Shown here: piece after piece, positions 53,244-61,047 of the stretch
How the letters are laid out: the number at the start of each line of letters is the position of its first letter
Numbering within the stretch: the first letter of the stretch is position 1
Source of the DNA: Prevotella sp.
Lineage (GTDB): Bacteria > Bacteroidota > Bacteroidia > Bacteroidales > Bacteroidaceae
Direction: 5' to 3'
Assembly: GCA_017455845.1 (NCBI GenBank)
Contig: JAFSYY010000054.1
Coordinates: 1-64,000 of the forward strand
Length of the DNA stretch: 64,000 nucleotides
Made by a program: the position numbers and the translations under genes
Notes under the pieces: generated by a model
What the model was told of the DNA's origin: nothing
What the model saw: the letters and a program-made list of their open reading frames with translations, nothing else
The model's database searches: none

Positions 53244-54764
53244 TCAAGATAACAATATTTCCAGCAGCAGGGGACGCTCACTATCTGCCGTCAGCAGCCA
53301 GTCGATGCCTTGCTGCATCTGTTGCATATCTGCTGCCTTACGATAGCCAACGGCATTCTGCATGCAGATGCCCTCGGCACTGGTATGATGCTGTGCGGCC
53401 ACCAATGGCTCGCGTGCGGGGCTCTGCTCCAAGCCTGGCAGCGTATCGAAGATGCCACCCTTGCCGTTGTTCAGCAGCAGGATGCGCAGGTTGCCTTTCA
53501 GATTCTGATTCCAAAGGGCGTTCTGGTCGTAGAAGAAACTCAGGTCGCCGATGACACAGAAGACCAGTGACGAAGAAGCAGCCAGCGAGAAGCCGGCAGC
53601 GGTGGATAGTGAGCCCTCAATGCCGTTGACGCCTCGGTTGCAATAGACGGGATGCCGTGCGTAGGTGTTGGCCAGACGGATAGCCGTGCTGTTGGCGTAA
53701 TGAACGATGGGAGGAGGGAGGAAGGAGGAAGGAGGAAGAAGGAGGGAGGATAGTTGTTGCTCAAAGTGTTTTACGGCAGCAGCCTGTGAGAAAGGCAGGG
53801 TGTCGGCATCCATCTTTTGGCGGATGTCTGCAATGAGAGCCTCCCATTTCTGTACGAAAGGATGGGGCTGCTCCTCCAGGTTGAAGCGTATGAGGTCGGC
53901 TACCGTCTCGCCGTCGCCTTGTATGACATGTGTCAGGTTCATGAACGTGTCGGTCACCTCTCCGTCGCGGTTGACCACCCATGTCTCTTTGGCCTTACGT
54001 AGGAAATGCTTCAGCCGCTTGCTGACGATGCAGCCACCCGTGTAGAGGACGAAGTCAGGCACAAAGGACTCATCGTCGTGAACTGCCTTCACGGCCTCGT
54101 CCATCAGCGCATTCATGGGCTGACCGGCAATAAGCATTGGCCGCTTGGCCTGCATGAACATCCTGCAGACATGCGTCAGCGTAATGTTAGAGATGTCGGC
54201 AGGTATGAAGTCGATCTTCCGTTCTTTGGGCAGTTCCGACGTGGCGAAAGCAAACAACGGTTCAGAGATAGGCACGTTGATATGTACGGGTGCGTGCTTG
54301 ATGATCAGGGCTTCGTTGACCAGGCGGTTGCAGTACCAGTGCTCTTCCTCGTTGTGAGGCTCAGGCAGTGTGACGGCCTTGCGAACGAAGCGTCCAAAGG
54401 CATCGGATTGCGGCAATGTCTGTCCGTCCTGCTGGTCGATCCACTGTGGGGGACGGTCGGCACTGATAACCACCAGCGGCCTATGCTGATAGTAAGCCTC
54501 GGCCACGGCCGGTGCCAGGTTAAGCAGGGCAGAGCCACTGGTGACACAAACAACTACCGGCTCCTTCAACGCCTGTGTCATGCCCAGTGCGTAGAAGGCG
54601 GCAGAACGCTCGTCGGTCACGGGGTAGCACTGAATGTCAGGACACTCGTTCAGGTTGTGGACGATAGGCGCATTGCGGCTGCCCGGACATACTACCGCAT
54701 GATGAATGCCGTGGGCCGTCAAGAGGCTCGTCAGTATATTTACGTTCTCCTTATTGCTGTACAC
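53244..54764 (-). CDS. menD: SEPHCHC synthase (menaquinone biosynthesis)
   Basis: This 506-residue thiamine-diphosphate enzyme joins 2-oxoglutarate to isochorismate. The N-terminal domain has VVCPGSRNAPI and the catalytic Glu in DERSAAFYALG. The C-terminal cofactor-binding domain has VFCVIGDLSFFYDQNAL with NNGKGGIFDTLPG. It is shorter than the usual 550 residues. Residues about 339-352 (SSLLPPSSFLPP-like) are encoded by six 7-bp units between the central and C-terminal domains. It is on the strand opposite menB/menC/menE and separated from them by a nucleoside kinase gene. Confidence 0.93.
   Translation of the reverse strand: MYSNKENVNILTSLLTAHGIHHAVVCPGSRNAPIVHNLNECPDIQCYPVTDERSAAFYALGMTQALKEPVVVCVTSGSALLNLAPAVAEAYYQHRPLVVISADRPPQWIDQQDGQTLPQSDAFGRFVRKAVTLPEPHNEEEHWYCNRLVNEALIIKHAPVHINVPISEPLFAFATSELPKERKIDFIPADISNITLTHVCRMFMQAKRPMLIAGQPMNALMDEAVKAVHDDESFVPDFVLYTGGCIVSKRLKHFLRKAKETWVVNRDGEVTDTFMNLTHVIQGDGETVADLIRFNLEEQPHPFVQKWEALIADIRQKMDADTLPFSQAAAVKHFEQQLSSLLLPPSSFLPPPIVHYANSTAIRLANTYARHPVYCNRGVNGIEGSLSTAAGFSLAASSSLVFCVIGDLSFFYDQNALWNQNLKGNLRILLLNNGKGGIFDTLPGLEQSPAREPLVAAQHHTSAEGICMQNAVGYRKAADMQQMQQGIDWLLTADSERPLLLEILLS
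53709..53750 (-). repeat. Heptamer repeats inside menD
   Basis: Six units on +: gggagga twice, aggagga twice, agaagga, gggagga; 42 nt, exactly 14 codons. Confidence 0.85.
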
Positions 54765-54782
54765 GTTGTCAATACTTGTTTC

Positions 54783-56462
54783 TTAATACTTGAACGATGA
54801 TCCTCCCACGAACTCACGCATGATGCTGGTGGGCGGTATCTCCTTGTCGCTGACAGGAATGAAATAGCGGATAAATTTCAGCAAACGGTGGGCCTCGGCA
54901 TACTCGGGACAGTTCTTTGGTACTGTGGCCAGAATGAGTTCGGCATGCGTGCGCAGCACGGCAAACTCAATGTTCAGTGCTGAGTTGAACATCGCGTCGG
55001 CTGTTTCCTGAAAGGGGAATATCCATTGGTCTTCAGCCTTGCAGACGTTAGGCCACTGGGCGATGGTCTCACGGGCCGTGAAGGCACCCTTGTTATAGTC
55101 GCGTATGATGCGGCGCAGCAAACGGTTGTCGCGCACGGGAATCCAGTTATGGTCGTCGAGTGAGATGCTGGTCAGGGCAGAGATGTAGATCTTGTATTTC
55201 AGCGAGTCGTTGATCTTTTGGGTGAGCAATGGGTTGAGGGCATGGATGCCTTCCAGGATGAGTATGGTGTCGCTCGACAGTTTCATCTTCTTGCCGTTCC
55301 ATTCACGCTTGCCGGTGGTGAAGTTGTACTCTGGAACTTCTACGCGCTCGCCCTTCATCAGCCGTAGCAGGTGGTCTTCCAGCAGCGCGTATTCCACCGT
55401 TTCTATATTGTCGAAGTCGTAGTCGCCGTTAGGCAATTTCGGCGTGTCGAGACGGTTGACGAAATAGTCGTCGGTAGAGAACGACATCGGCCGTAGTCCG
55501 CAGGCGAGCAACTGCACGGAGAGACGCTTGCAGAAGGTGGTCTTGCCCGATGATGACGGGCCGGTGATAAGTACCAGTCTGATGGGGGTGTCCTCCTGAT
55601 GGTAGCGGCGGTCTATCTCCTCGGCTATCTGTACTATTTTCTTTTCCTGCAGGGCTTCGCTCACCTGTATGAGTTCAGAGCCATGACCTTTCAGCACCGC
55701 CTTGTTCACGTCGCCGGCATTGCTGAGGCGCATGATGATGTCCCAGCGTGTCTTCTCGGCAAACATCTCGTAGGTCTTGGGCATGTCAACCTTCTCGGCC
55801 AGTCGCGTCGGGTCGTACCAGTCGGGCACGCGCAGCAACATACCGTCGTGATAAGGCTCCAGCCCCCATACAGTCAGGTAGCCAGCACTGGGTACCAGCG
55901 GGCCGTAGTAATAGTCGGCCGTATCGCCCAACATATAGTAGTCGCTGTAAATCTGTCCGCTGGTCTCCAGCAGTTTCACCTTGTCGGTCAAGCCTCGCTC
56001 TGCAAATACACGCACGGCCTCCTCGGTGGTAGCCTCATTGCGTCGGAAAGGCATGTCGAGGTTAATGATTTCCTGCATCCGCTCTGCAATATGCTCCACG
56101 TCGCCCTCGGCCAGCGGTTCACTGTTCTTCTTCTTGAAGTTGCAATAGTAGCCACGCGAGATAGTGTGCTCGATAAAGAGTTTTGAACCGGGGAAGACAT
56201 CCTGGGTAGCCTTGTAGAGCACAAAGCAGAGCGAGCGTACGTAAACACGGTGACCGCTGCCTTCGCGGGCATCCAGAAACTCTACGTCGCGGTTCTGGTA
56301 AAGTCTGAACTTCAGACCTTGCGAGGCGTTGTTCACTTTGGCCGAGACCACGGGGTACGGCAGTTTGATGTCGTCGGCAAACTCCTGATAGACATCGAGC
56401 AGGGAAGTCCCTTCAGGGAAACTCTTCGTCAGGTTATTGTTCTTACAGCGAATTTGAAGCAT
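54783..56462 (-). CDS. Nucleoside kinase with TGS and threonyl-tRNA-synthetase-like N-terminus
   Basis: This 559-residue cytosolic protein starts at 56462 (MLQIRCKNNNLTKSF); a longer frame reads back through the -7 box. It fuses a TGS domain (about 1-60), a ThrRS second-additional-domain-like region (about 60-230, FIEHTISRGYYC), and a uridine-kinase/phosphoribulokinase-type P-loop domain (from about 285, ITGPSSSGKTTF, DDYFVNR, ILEGIHALNP). Bacteroidetes encode this fusion as a nucleoside (probably uridine) kinase. It lies between menD and menB without obvious link to menaquinone. Confidence 0.88.
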   Translation of the reverse strand: MLQIRCKNNNLTKSFPEGTSLLDVYQEFADDIKLPYPVVSAKVNNASQGLKFRLYQNRDVEFLDAREGSGHRVYVRSLCFVLYKATQDVFPGSKLFIEHTISRGYYCNFKKKNSEPLAEGDVEHIAERMQEIINLDMPFRRNEATTEEAVRVFAERGLTDKVKLLETSGQIYSDYYMLGDTADYYYGPLVPSAGYLTVWGLEPYHDGMLLRVPDWYDPTRLAEKVDMPKTYEMFAEKTRWDIIMRLSNAGDVNKAVLKGHGSELIQVSEALQEKKIVQIAEEIDRRYHQEDTPIRLVLITGPSSSGKTTFCKRLSVQLLACGLRPMSFSTDDYFVNRLDTPKLPNGDYDFDNIETVEYALLEDHLLRLMKGERVEVPEYNFTTGKREWNGKKMKLSSDTILILEGIHALNPLLTQKINDSLKYKIYISALTSISLDDHNWIPVRDNRLLRRIIRDYNKGAFTARETIAQWPNVCKAEDQWIFPFQETADAMFNSALNIEFAVLRTHAELILATVPKNCPEYAEAHRLLKFIRYFIPVSDKEIPPTSIMREFVGGSSFKY

Positions 56463-56483
56463 AGTGTAGATAAGATTTTGGTG

Positions 56484-56491
56484 CAAAGATA
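56484..56491 (-). promoter_or_regulatory. -7 box for the nucleoside kinase
   Basis: TATCTTTG on -, 21 nt before the start codon, back to back with an identical box for menB 24 nt away. Confidence 0.55.
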
Positions 56492-56514
56492 GTAAATAAT
56501 TCTCAAATAATTCG

Positions 56515-56522
56515 TATCTTTG
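56515..56522 (+). promoter_or_regulatory. -7 box for menB
   Basis: TATCTTTG followed by cccc, 27 nt before the menB ATG. No TTTG at the expected spacing; divergent from the kinase box. Confidence 0.55.
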
Positions 56523-56549
56523 CCCCATAATTTAAAAACAAACAGAGAA

Positions 56550-57407
56550 ATGGCACAAAGAGAATGGAAAGAGATTAGGAAGTTCGAGGAGATTCTCTTC
56601 GAAGAGTATAACGGTATTGCGAAGATTACCATCAATCGTCCGCACTATCGCAATGCGTTCACACCGAAGACCACGTTGGAACTGAGTCAGGCTTTTGCAC
56701 TATGCCGCGAGATGCAGCGCATCCGCGTAGTGCTGCTGACGGGTGCGATGAGCGAGGTGCCCGAAGGAAAGACGCTGGCCGACGTGAAGCACGCCTTCTG
56801 CTCGGGTGGCGACATGCATGTGAAGGGTCGCGGCGGCTATATCGACGATGAGGGTGTGCCGCGCCTCTCGGTGCTTGACGTGCAGATGCAGATTCGCCGT
56901 CTGCCAAAGCCTGTCATTGCGATGGTCAATGGCTATGCCATAGGTGGCGGTCATGTGCTGCATCTCGTGTGCGACCTGACCATAGCCTCTGAGAATGCTA
57001 TCTTCGGACAGACAGGCCCCAAGGTGGGCTCGTTTGATGCAGGCTTCGGCTCCTCTTATCTGGCTCGTATCGTGGGGCAGAAGAAAGCCCGCGAGATTTG
57101 GTTCCTCTGTAGGCAGTACACGGCCAAGGAGGCAGAGGCAATGGGTATGGTGAACAAAGTGGTGCCTTTAGACCAACTGGAGGATGAGTGCGTGGCATGG
57201 GCAGAAGAGATGATGGAGCGTAGCCCTATAGCATTGCGCATGATCAAGGCAGGCCTGAATGCCGAACTCGATGGGCAGGCTGGCATCCAGCAACTGGCAG
57301 GCGACTGCACCATGCTCTATTACTTCCTCGATGAAGCCCAAGAGGGTGGAAAGGCCTTCCTTGAAAAGCGTAAACCAAACTTTGACCAGTATCCACAGAT
57401 ACCATGA
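56550..57407 (+). CDS. menB: 1,4-dihydroxy-2-naphthoyl-CoA synthase
   Basis: This 285-residue crotonase-family enzyme closes the second ring in menaquinone synthesis. I start at 56550 (MAQREWKEI), just after the promoter; the upstream ATG at 56520 lies inside the -7 box. The crotonase features [40 protein letters not shown] and [14 protein letters not shown] are all characteristic of MenB. The stop overlaps the menC start (ATGA). Confidence 0.95.
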   Translation: MAQREWKEIRKFEEILFEEYNGIAKITINRPHYRNAFTPKTTLELSQAFALCREMQRIRVVLLTGAMSEVPEGKTLADVKHAFCSGGDMHVKGRGGYIDDEGVPRLSVLDVQMQIRRLPKPVIAMVNGYAIGGGHVLHLVCDLTIASENAIFGQTGPKVGSFDAGFGSSYLARIVGQKKAREIWFLCRQYTAKEAEAMGMVNKVVPLDQLEDECVAWAEEMMERSPIALRMIKAGLNAELDGQAGIQQLAGDCTMLYYFLDEAQEGGKAFLEKRKPNFDQYPQIP

Positions 57408-58435
57408 ATATCAATATTGAGGAGCGGGTGCTCCATTTCAAACAACCGGCAGGAACATCGCGTGGGGTATACACAACACGCATGAGTTGGTTTGTCACTA
57501 TCACGGATGGTGAATGTAGAGGCGTGGGCGAGTGTGCACCGCTGCCAGACCTAAGTTGTGATGCTTTGCCCCCTTATATATATAATAAGGTGTTGCGCGG
57601 CTTCTGTGACCAGGTGGAGCAGACGGGTGAGATACCCTACGAGGCGATGCGCGACTATCCCTCGATGCTCTTTGGTCTTGAGACCGCCCTCTTAGCTTTA
57701 AGAAGAGACCCCTCACCCCTGTTATTCGATACTGCTTTCAGCAGGGGCGAAGAGGGTATTCCTATCAACGGGCTTGTGTGGATGGGAAACCATGAAGAGA
57801 TGCTGGAAAGGATGGAACAGAAACTGGAGCAAGGCTTCCGTTGCGTGAAACTAAAGGTTGGTGCCATTGATTTCGACCAGGAACTGGATTTGGTGAAGCG
57901 CATCCGCAAGCGGTTCAGTTTTCATGACGTTGAACTGCGGCTCGATGCCAATGGCGGCTTTAGTCCCGATGAGGCTCTATATAAATTGGAACTGCTGTCA
58001 CAATATGCCATTCACAGTATCGAGCAGCCCATCAAGCAGAAGCAGTGGGCGATGATGGCCGAACTCTGTCGCGATGCGCCTCTGCCTATTGCCCTCGATG
58101 AAGAACTCATAGGTGTAAACGACCCGGAGACGAAACGTCAGATGCTACGTATCATCAAACCTGCCTATATCGTGCTGAAACCATCGCTGCATGGCGGGAT
58201 GATGGGATGTCGGGAATGGATAGATATTGCCAGGGACGAGGGTATCGGCTCTTGGATGACCTCTGCTTTGGAAAGTAACATTGGCTTGAATGTCATCGCG
58301 CAGTTCTGTAGTGATGTCTATGGAGACGACATCTCTTTCCCTCAGGGGCTGGGCACAGGCCAACTCTTCACGGATAATATCCCCATGCCATTGGAAATAC
58401 GTGGTGATAGACTATGGATAGTTCATAATTCATAA
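57404..58435 (+). CDS. menC: o-Succinylbenzoate synthase
   Basis: This 343-residue enolase-superfamily dehydratase makes o-succinylbenzoate. The Lys of [10 protein letters not shown], the metal ligands in [17 protein letters not shown] and ALDEELIG, and the second Lys in [10 protein letters not shown] follow family spacing. It overlaps menB by 4 nt. The last residues (VHNS) and stop are encoded by heptamer repeats shared with the leader of menE. An A/T-rich palindrome-like stretch (57572-57595) encodes YIYNKVL. Confidence 0.92.
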   Translation: MNINIEERVLHFKQPAGTSRGVYTTRMSWFVTITDGECRGVGECAPLPDLSCDALPPYIYNKVLRGFCDQVEQTGEIPYEAMRDYPSMLFGLETALLALRRDPSPLLFDTAFSRGEEGIPINGLVWMGNHEEMLERMEQKLEQGFRCVKLKVGAIDFDQELDLVKRIRKRFSFHDVELRLDANGGFSPDEALYKLELLSQYAIHSIEQPIKQKQWAMMAELCRDAPLPIALDEELIGVNDPETKRQMLRIIKPAYIVLKPSLHGGMMGCREWIDIARDEGIGSWMTSALESNIGLNVIAQFCSDVYGDDISFPQGLGTGQLFTDNIPMPLEIRGDRLWIVHNS

Positions 58436-58455
58436 TTCATAATTCATAGTTATGG
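58421..58455 (+). repeat. Heptamer tract at menC/menE junction
   Basis: gttcata, attcata three times, gttatgg. The menC TAA (58433-58435) spans units two and three and the menE ATG (58452-58454) is in the last. Confidence 0.9.
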
Positions 58456-59450
58456 TGACGGTTGATGAGTTTTTGGAAGAGTGGCATAACGATAGTCCCA
58501 CTGTATTGGTACATACCAGTGGATCCACTGGCAAGCCGAAGCCCATGCTCGTAGAGAAGCGACGTATGGAGGCTTCGGCACGAATCACCTGTGGCTTCCT
58601 GGGACTGAAGCCTGGCGATACTGCTCTGCTCTGTATGCCGCTCGACTATATTGCTGGCAAGATGATGGTGGTGCGGGCACTGACCTGTGGACTTCGTCTC
58701 ATCAGCGTCGAGCCCAGCGGACATCCGTTGAGCAGGTGCTCTTTGGGGTCTATAAGCCCCATAAGCCCGATTGATTTCGCCGCAATGGTGCCAATGCAGG
58801 TCTATAACTCCTTGCAGGTGCCAGAAGAACGAGAGCGGCTTATGGCTGTTAAGCATTTGATTATCGGAGGCGGTGCCATAGATGATGAACTTGCTCGCGT
58901 GCTGATAGGTTTTCCCAATCAGGTATGGAGCACTTACGGCATGACAGAGACACTCTCGCATATCGCCCTCCGGCGGCTCAGCGGCCCAGAGACCAGCGAG
59001 TGGTACACACCTCTCGAAGGTGTCACCCTCACTCAGAACGATGATGGCTGTCTTGTGATTGATGCGCCTGCCGTCCACGATGGACTGCTTATCACCAACG
59101 ATATCGCAGAATTCTCTTCAGACGGTCGCTTCCGTATTCTTGGCCGCAAGGACAACGTAATCTGTTCCGGCGGCATCAAGATACAAATAGAAGAGGCAGA
59201 ACGGCTGTTGAGGTCACATCTGCCCTACCCTTTTGTCATCACGCACCGCCGAGATGACAAATTCGGCGAGGCTGTCGTTATGCTAACCGAAGGCGATGTT
59301 CATGAAGCAAAAATCGCCTGCCAGCACGTATTACCCAGATACTGGCAACCACGTGATTACATTCATACAACACACATACCCCTGACTGCTACCGGTAAAC
59401 CTGCCAGAAAAGAGGCAGAACAGATAGCGGCCAGGGGTATGATTATTTGA
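58452..59450 (+). CDS. menE: o-Succinylbenzoate--CoA ligase (short form)
   Basis: This 332-residue adenylate-forming enzyme activates o-succinylbenzoate for MenB. Motifs: VHTSGSTGKPKPMLV (AMP loop), VWSTYGMTETLSH, RILGRKDNVICSGGIKI and the catalytic Lys in LTATGKPARKE. It lacks roughly the first 80-120 residues of longer MenE proteins, starting just before the AMP loop, as is common in Bacteroidetes. A 9-bp repeat (ataagcccc type) at 58752-58769 encodes SISPISPI. Confidence 0.9.
   Translation: MVTVDEFLEEWHNDSPTVLVHTSGSTGKPKPMLVEKRRMEASARITCGFLGLKPGDTALLCMPLDYIAGKMMVVRALTCGLRLISVEPSGHPLSRCSLGSISPISPIDFAAMVPMQVYNSLQVPEERERLMAVKHLIIGGGAIDDELARVLIGFPNQVWSTYGMTETLSHIALRRLSGPETSEWYTPLEGVTLTQNDDGCLVIDAPAVHDGLLITNDIAEFSSDGRFRILGRKDNVICSGGIKIQIEEAERLLRSHLPYPFVITHRRDDKFGEAVVMLTEGDVHEAKIACQHVLPRYWQPRDYIHTTHIPLTATGKPARKEAEQIAARGMII
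58752..58769 (+). repeat. 9-bp repeat in menE
   Basis: Two units (ataagcccc, ataagcccg) encode ISP triplets; the same unit forms the array in the DUF3575/OmpA gene at 33460-33504. Confidence 0.7.
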
Positions 59451-59461
59451 CGGCCTGATTA

Positions 59462-60190
59462 TTATTCCTCAGGCTTCATGTTCGTATACACGGTCTGCAC
59501 GTCGTCGAAATCCTCAAGACGCTCCACCATCTTGTCGATAGCCTCGCGCTGCTCGGGTGTCACGTCCTTCAGGTCGTTGGGGATGCGGGTGAACTCAGCA
59601 CCCGTCACCTCGTAGCCCTCGACCTCCAGGTGCTTCTGGATGGCACTGAACGACGAGGGATCGCCATAGATGGTGATTTCACCTGTCTCTTCGTCCTCGT
59701 CGAACTCGTCTTCCACACCATAGTCAATCAGGTCGAGAATCATCTCGTCCATATCCACACCATCCTTCTTCTTGAACGTGAAGACAGCCTTGTGGTCGAA
59801 CAGGAACGACAGCGATCCCTGAGTACCCAGGTTACCGTTGAACTTGTTAAACACACTACGCACATCGCCCACGGTACGGGTAGTATTGTCGGTCAGTGTC
59901 TCAACAAAGATGGCTACGCCATGAGGACCATATCCCTCGTAGTTCACCTCCTTGTAGTCGCTCTGATCCTTACCCATAGCGTTCTTGATGGCACGCTCGA
60001 TGTTGTCCTTCGGCATATTCTCGCGCTTGGCGTTGGCGATACATGCACGGAGTGCAGGGTTCATGTCGGGCTCAGGACCGCCAGCCTTCACGGCGATGGC
60101 GATCTGCTTGCCAATCTTTGTAAATGTCTTGGCCATGTGGCCCCATCTCTTCAGTTTCGTAGCCTTACGATATTCAAATGCTCTTCCCAT
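59462..60190 (-). CDS. YebC/PmpR family protein
   Basis: This 242-residue cytosolic protein has the TACO1/YebC pattern: MGRAFEYRKATKLKRWG, FTKIGKQI, NMPKDNIERAIK, YEGYGPHGVAIFVETLTDN. The family was long called a transcriptional regulator; recent work links members to translation of proline-rich stretches, which is knowledge of the family, not seen here. It is the gene downstream of pheT on -, joined by a heptamer tract. Confidence 0.92.
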   Translation of the reverse strand: MGRAFEYRKATKLKRWGHMAKTFTKIGKQIAIAVKAGGPEPDMNPALRACIANAKRENMPKDNIERAIKNAMGKDQSDYKEVNYEGYGPHGVAIFVETLTDNTTRTVGDVRSVFNKFNGNLGTQGSLSFLFDHKAVFTFKKKDGVDMDEMILDLIDYGVEDEFDEDEETGEITIYGDPSSFSAIQKHLEVEGYEVTGAEFTRIPNDLKDVTPEQREAIDKMVERLEDFDDVQTVYTNMKPEE

Positions 60191-60196
60191 ATTTTA

Positions 60197-60231
60197 ATTC
60201 ATAATTAATAATTCATAATTCATAATTATCT
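60197..60231 (-). repeat. Heptamer tract at pheT/yebC junction
   Basis: On +: attcata, attaata, attcata, attcata, attatct. The stop of the downstream pheT part lies in the last unit; the yebC start is 6 nt beyond the tract. Confidence 0.85.
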
Positions 60232-61047
60232 CAATTCTGCGTTGAGTTGCTTCTTCAGGTTGGCAATCAGTTTCTGCATGATGGCATCAATCTGCTTGTC
60301 GTTCATCGTCTTCTCTGTATCCTGGAGAATGAAGTTCACGGCGTATGACTTCTTGCCGGCAGGCAGGTTCTTGCCTTCATAGACGTCGAAGAGTTCCACC
60401 TTCTTCAGGAGTTTCTTCTCGCTCTGACGGGCAATCTGCTCAATCTGTGCAAACTCTACGGCGTTGTCCACCAGCAGAGCCAGGTCGCGACTTACGGCAG
60501 GATGCTTAGAGATCTCAGTGAAAGTCACCTCGTTCTTCTTCGTGGCCTTCATCAGTTGGGTCCAGTTCAGTTCAGCGAAGTAGACAGGCTGCTGCAGGTC
60601 GAACTGCTTGAGGAGTTTCTTCGAGAGGATACCCATCTCTATGAGTTTCTTGCCACCACGGTTCTCAATCACCACACCGGCAGAGAAATCAGGATTCTCG
60701 GACTTCTTCTGCACAAGTGCGCCCTGCTTCATGCCGATACGGTTTAGGATATTCTGCACGTGGGCCGCAAGTTCATAGTAAGTGGTGTCCTCGTTGGGAT
60801 GTGCCCATGAGCCCTCAACGCGCTTTCCTGTCACCCAGATACCCATGTAGTTCTCTTCCTTATAGACCTGCATGGGGTTCTCAGGATTCTCCTTCTCAGG
60901 GTCGAAGAAGTAGCAGTTACCAAACTCGAAGAACTTCAGGTTGGCATTCTTACGCTTCACGTTGTGCTCGATGCTCTCCAGACCACCATAGAGCAGCGTC
61001 TGTCGCATCACGCCGAGGTCGGAAGACAGCGGGTTCATAATCTTCAC
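60226..61047 (-). CDS. pheT: PheT C-terminal part (separate frame)
   Basis: This 273-residue frame carries the rest of the beta subunit: the end of the catalytic-like core (IMNPLSSDLGVMRQTLLYGGLESI, FEFGNCYFFDP) and the tRNA-anticodon-binding FDX-ACB domain (about 180-273: FTEISKHPAVSRDLALL ... KKSYAVNFILQDTEKT). It starts at a GTG that overlaps the stop of the upstream part by 4 nt (GTGA), which could allow reinitiation. The sequence around the join is a heptamer tract; see the upstream part and the finding. Confidence 0.9.
   Translation of the reverse strand: MKIMNPLSSDLGVMRQTLLYGGLESIEHNVKRKNANLKFFEFGNCYFFDPEKENPENPMQVYKEENYMGIWVTGKRVEGSWAHPNEDTTYYELAAHVQNILNRIGMKQGALVQKKSENPDFSAGVVIENRGGKKLIEMGILSKKLLKQFDLQQPVYFAELNWTQLMKATKKNEVTFTEISKHPAVSRDLALLVDNAVEFAQIEQIARQSEKKLLKKVELFDVYEGKNLPAGKKSYAVNFILQDTEKTMNDKQIDAIMQKLIANLKKQLNAELR

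Noticed and set aside
61044..61047. Programmed ribosomal frameshift in pheT
   Set aside because: There is no slippery heptamer of the X XXY YYZ type or downstream structure at the join; a repeat-number change or reinitiation explains the break more simply.
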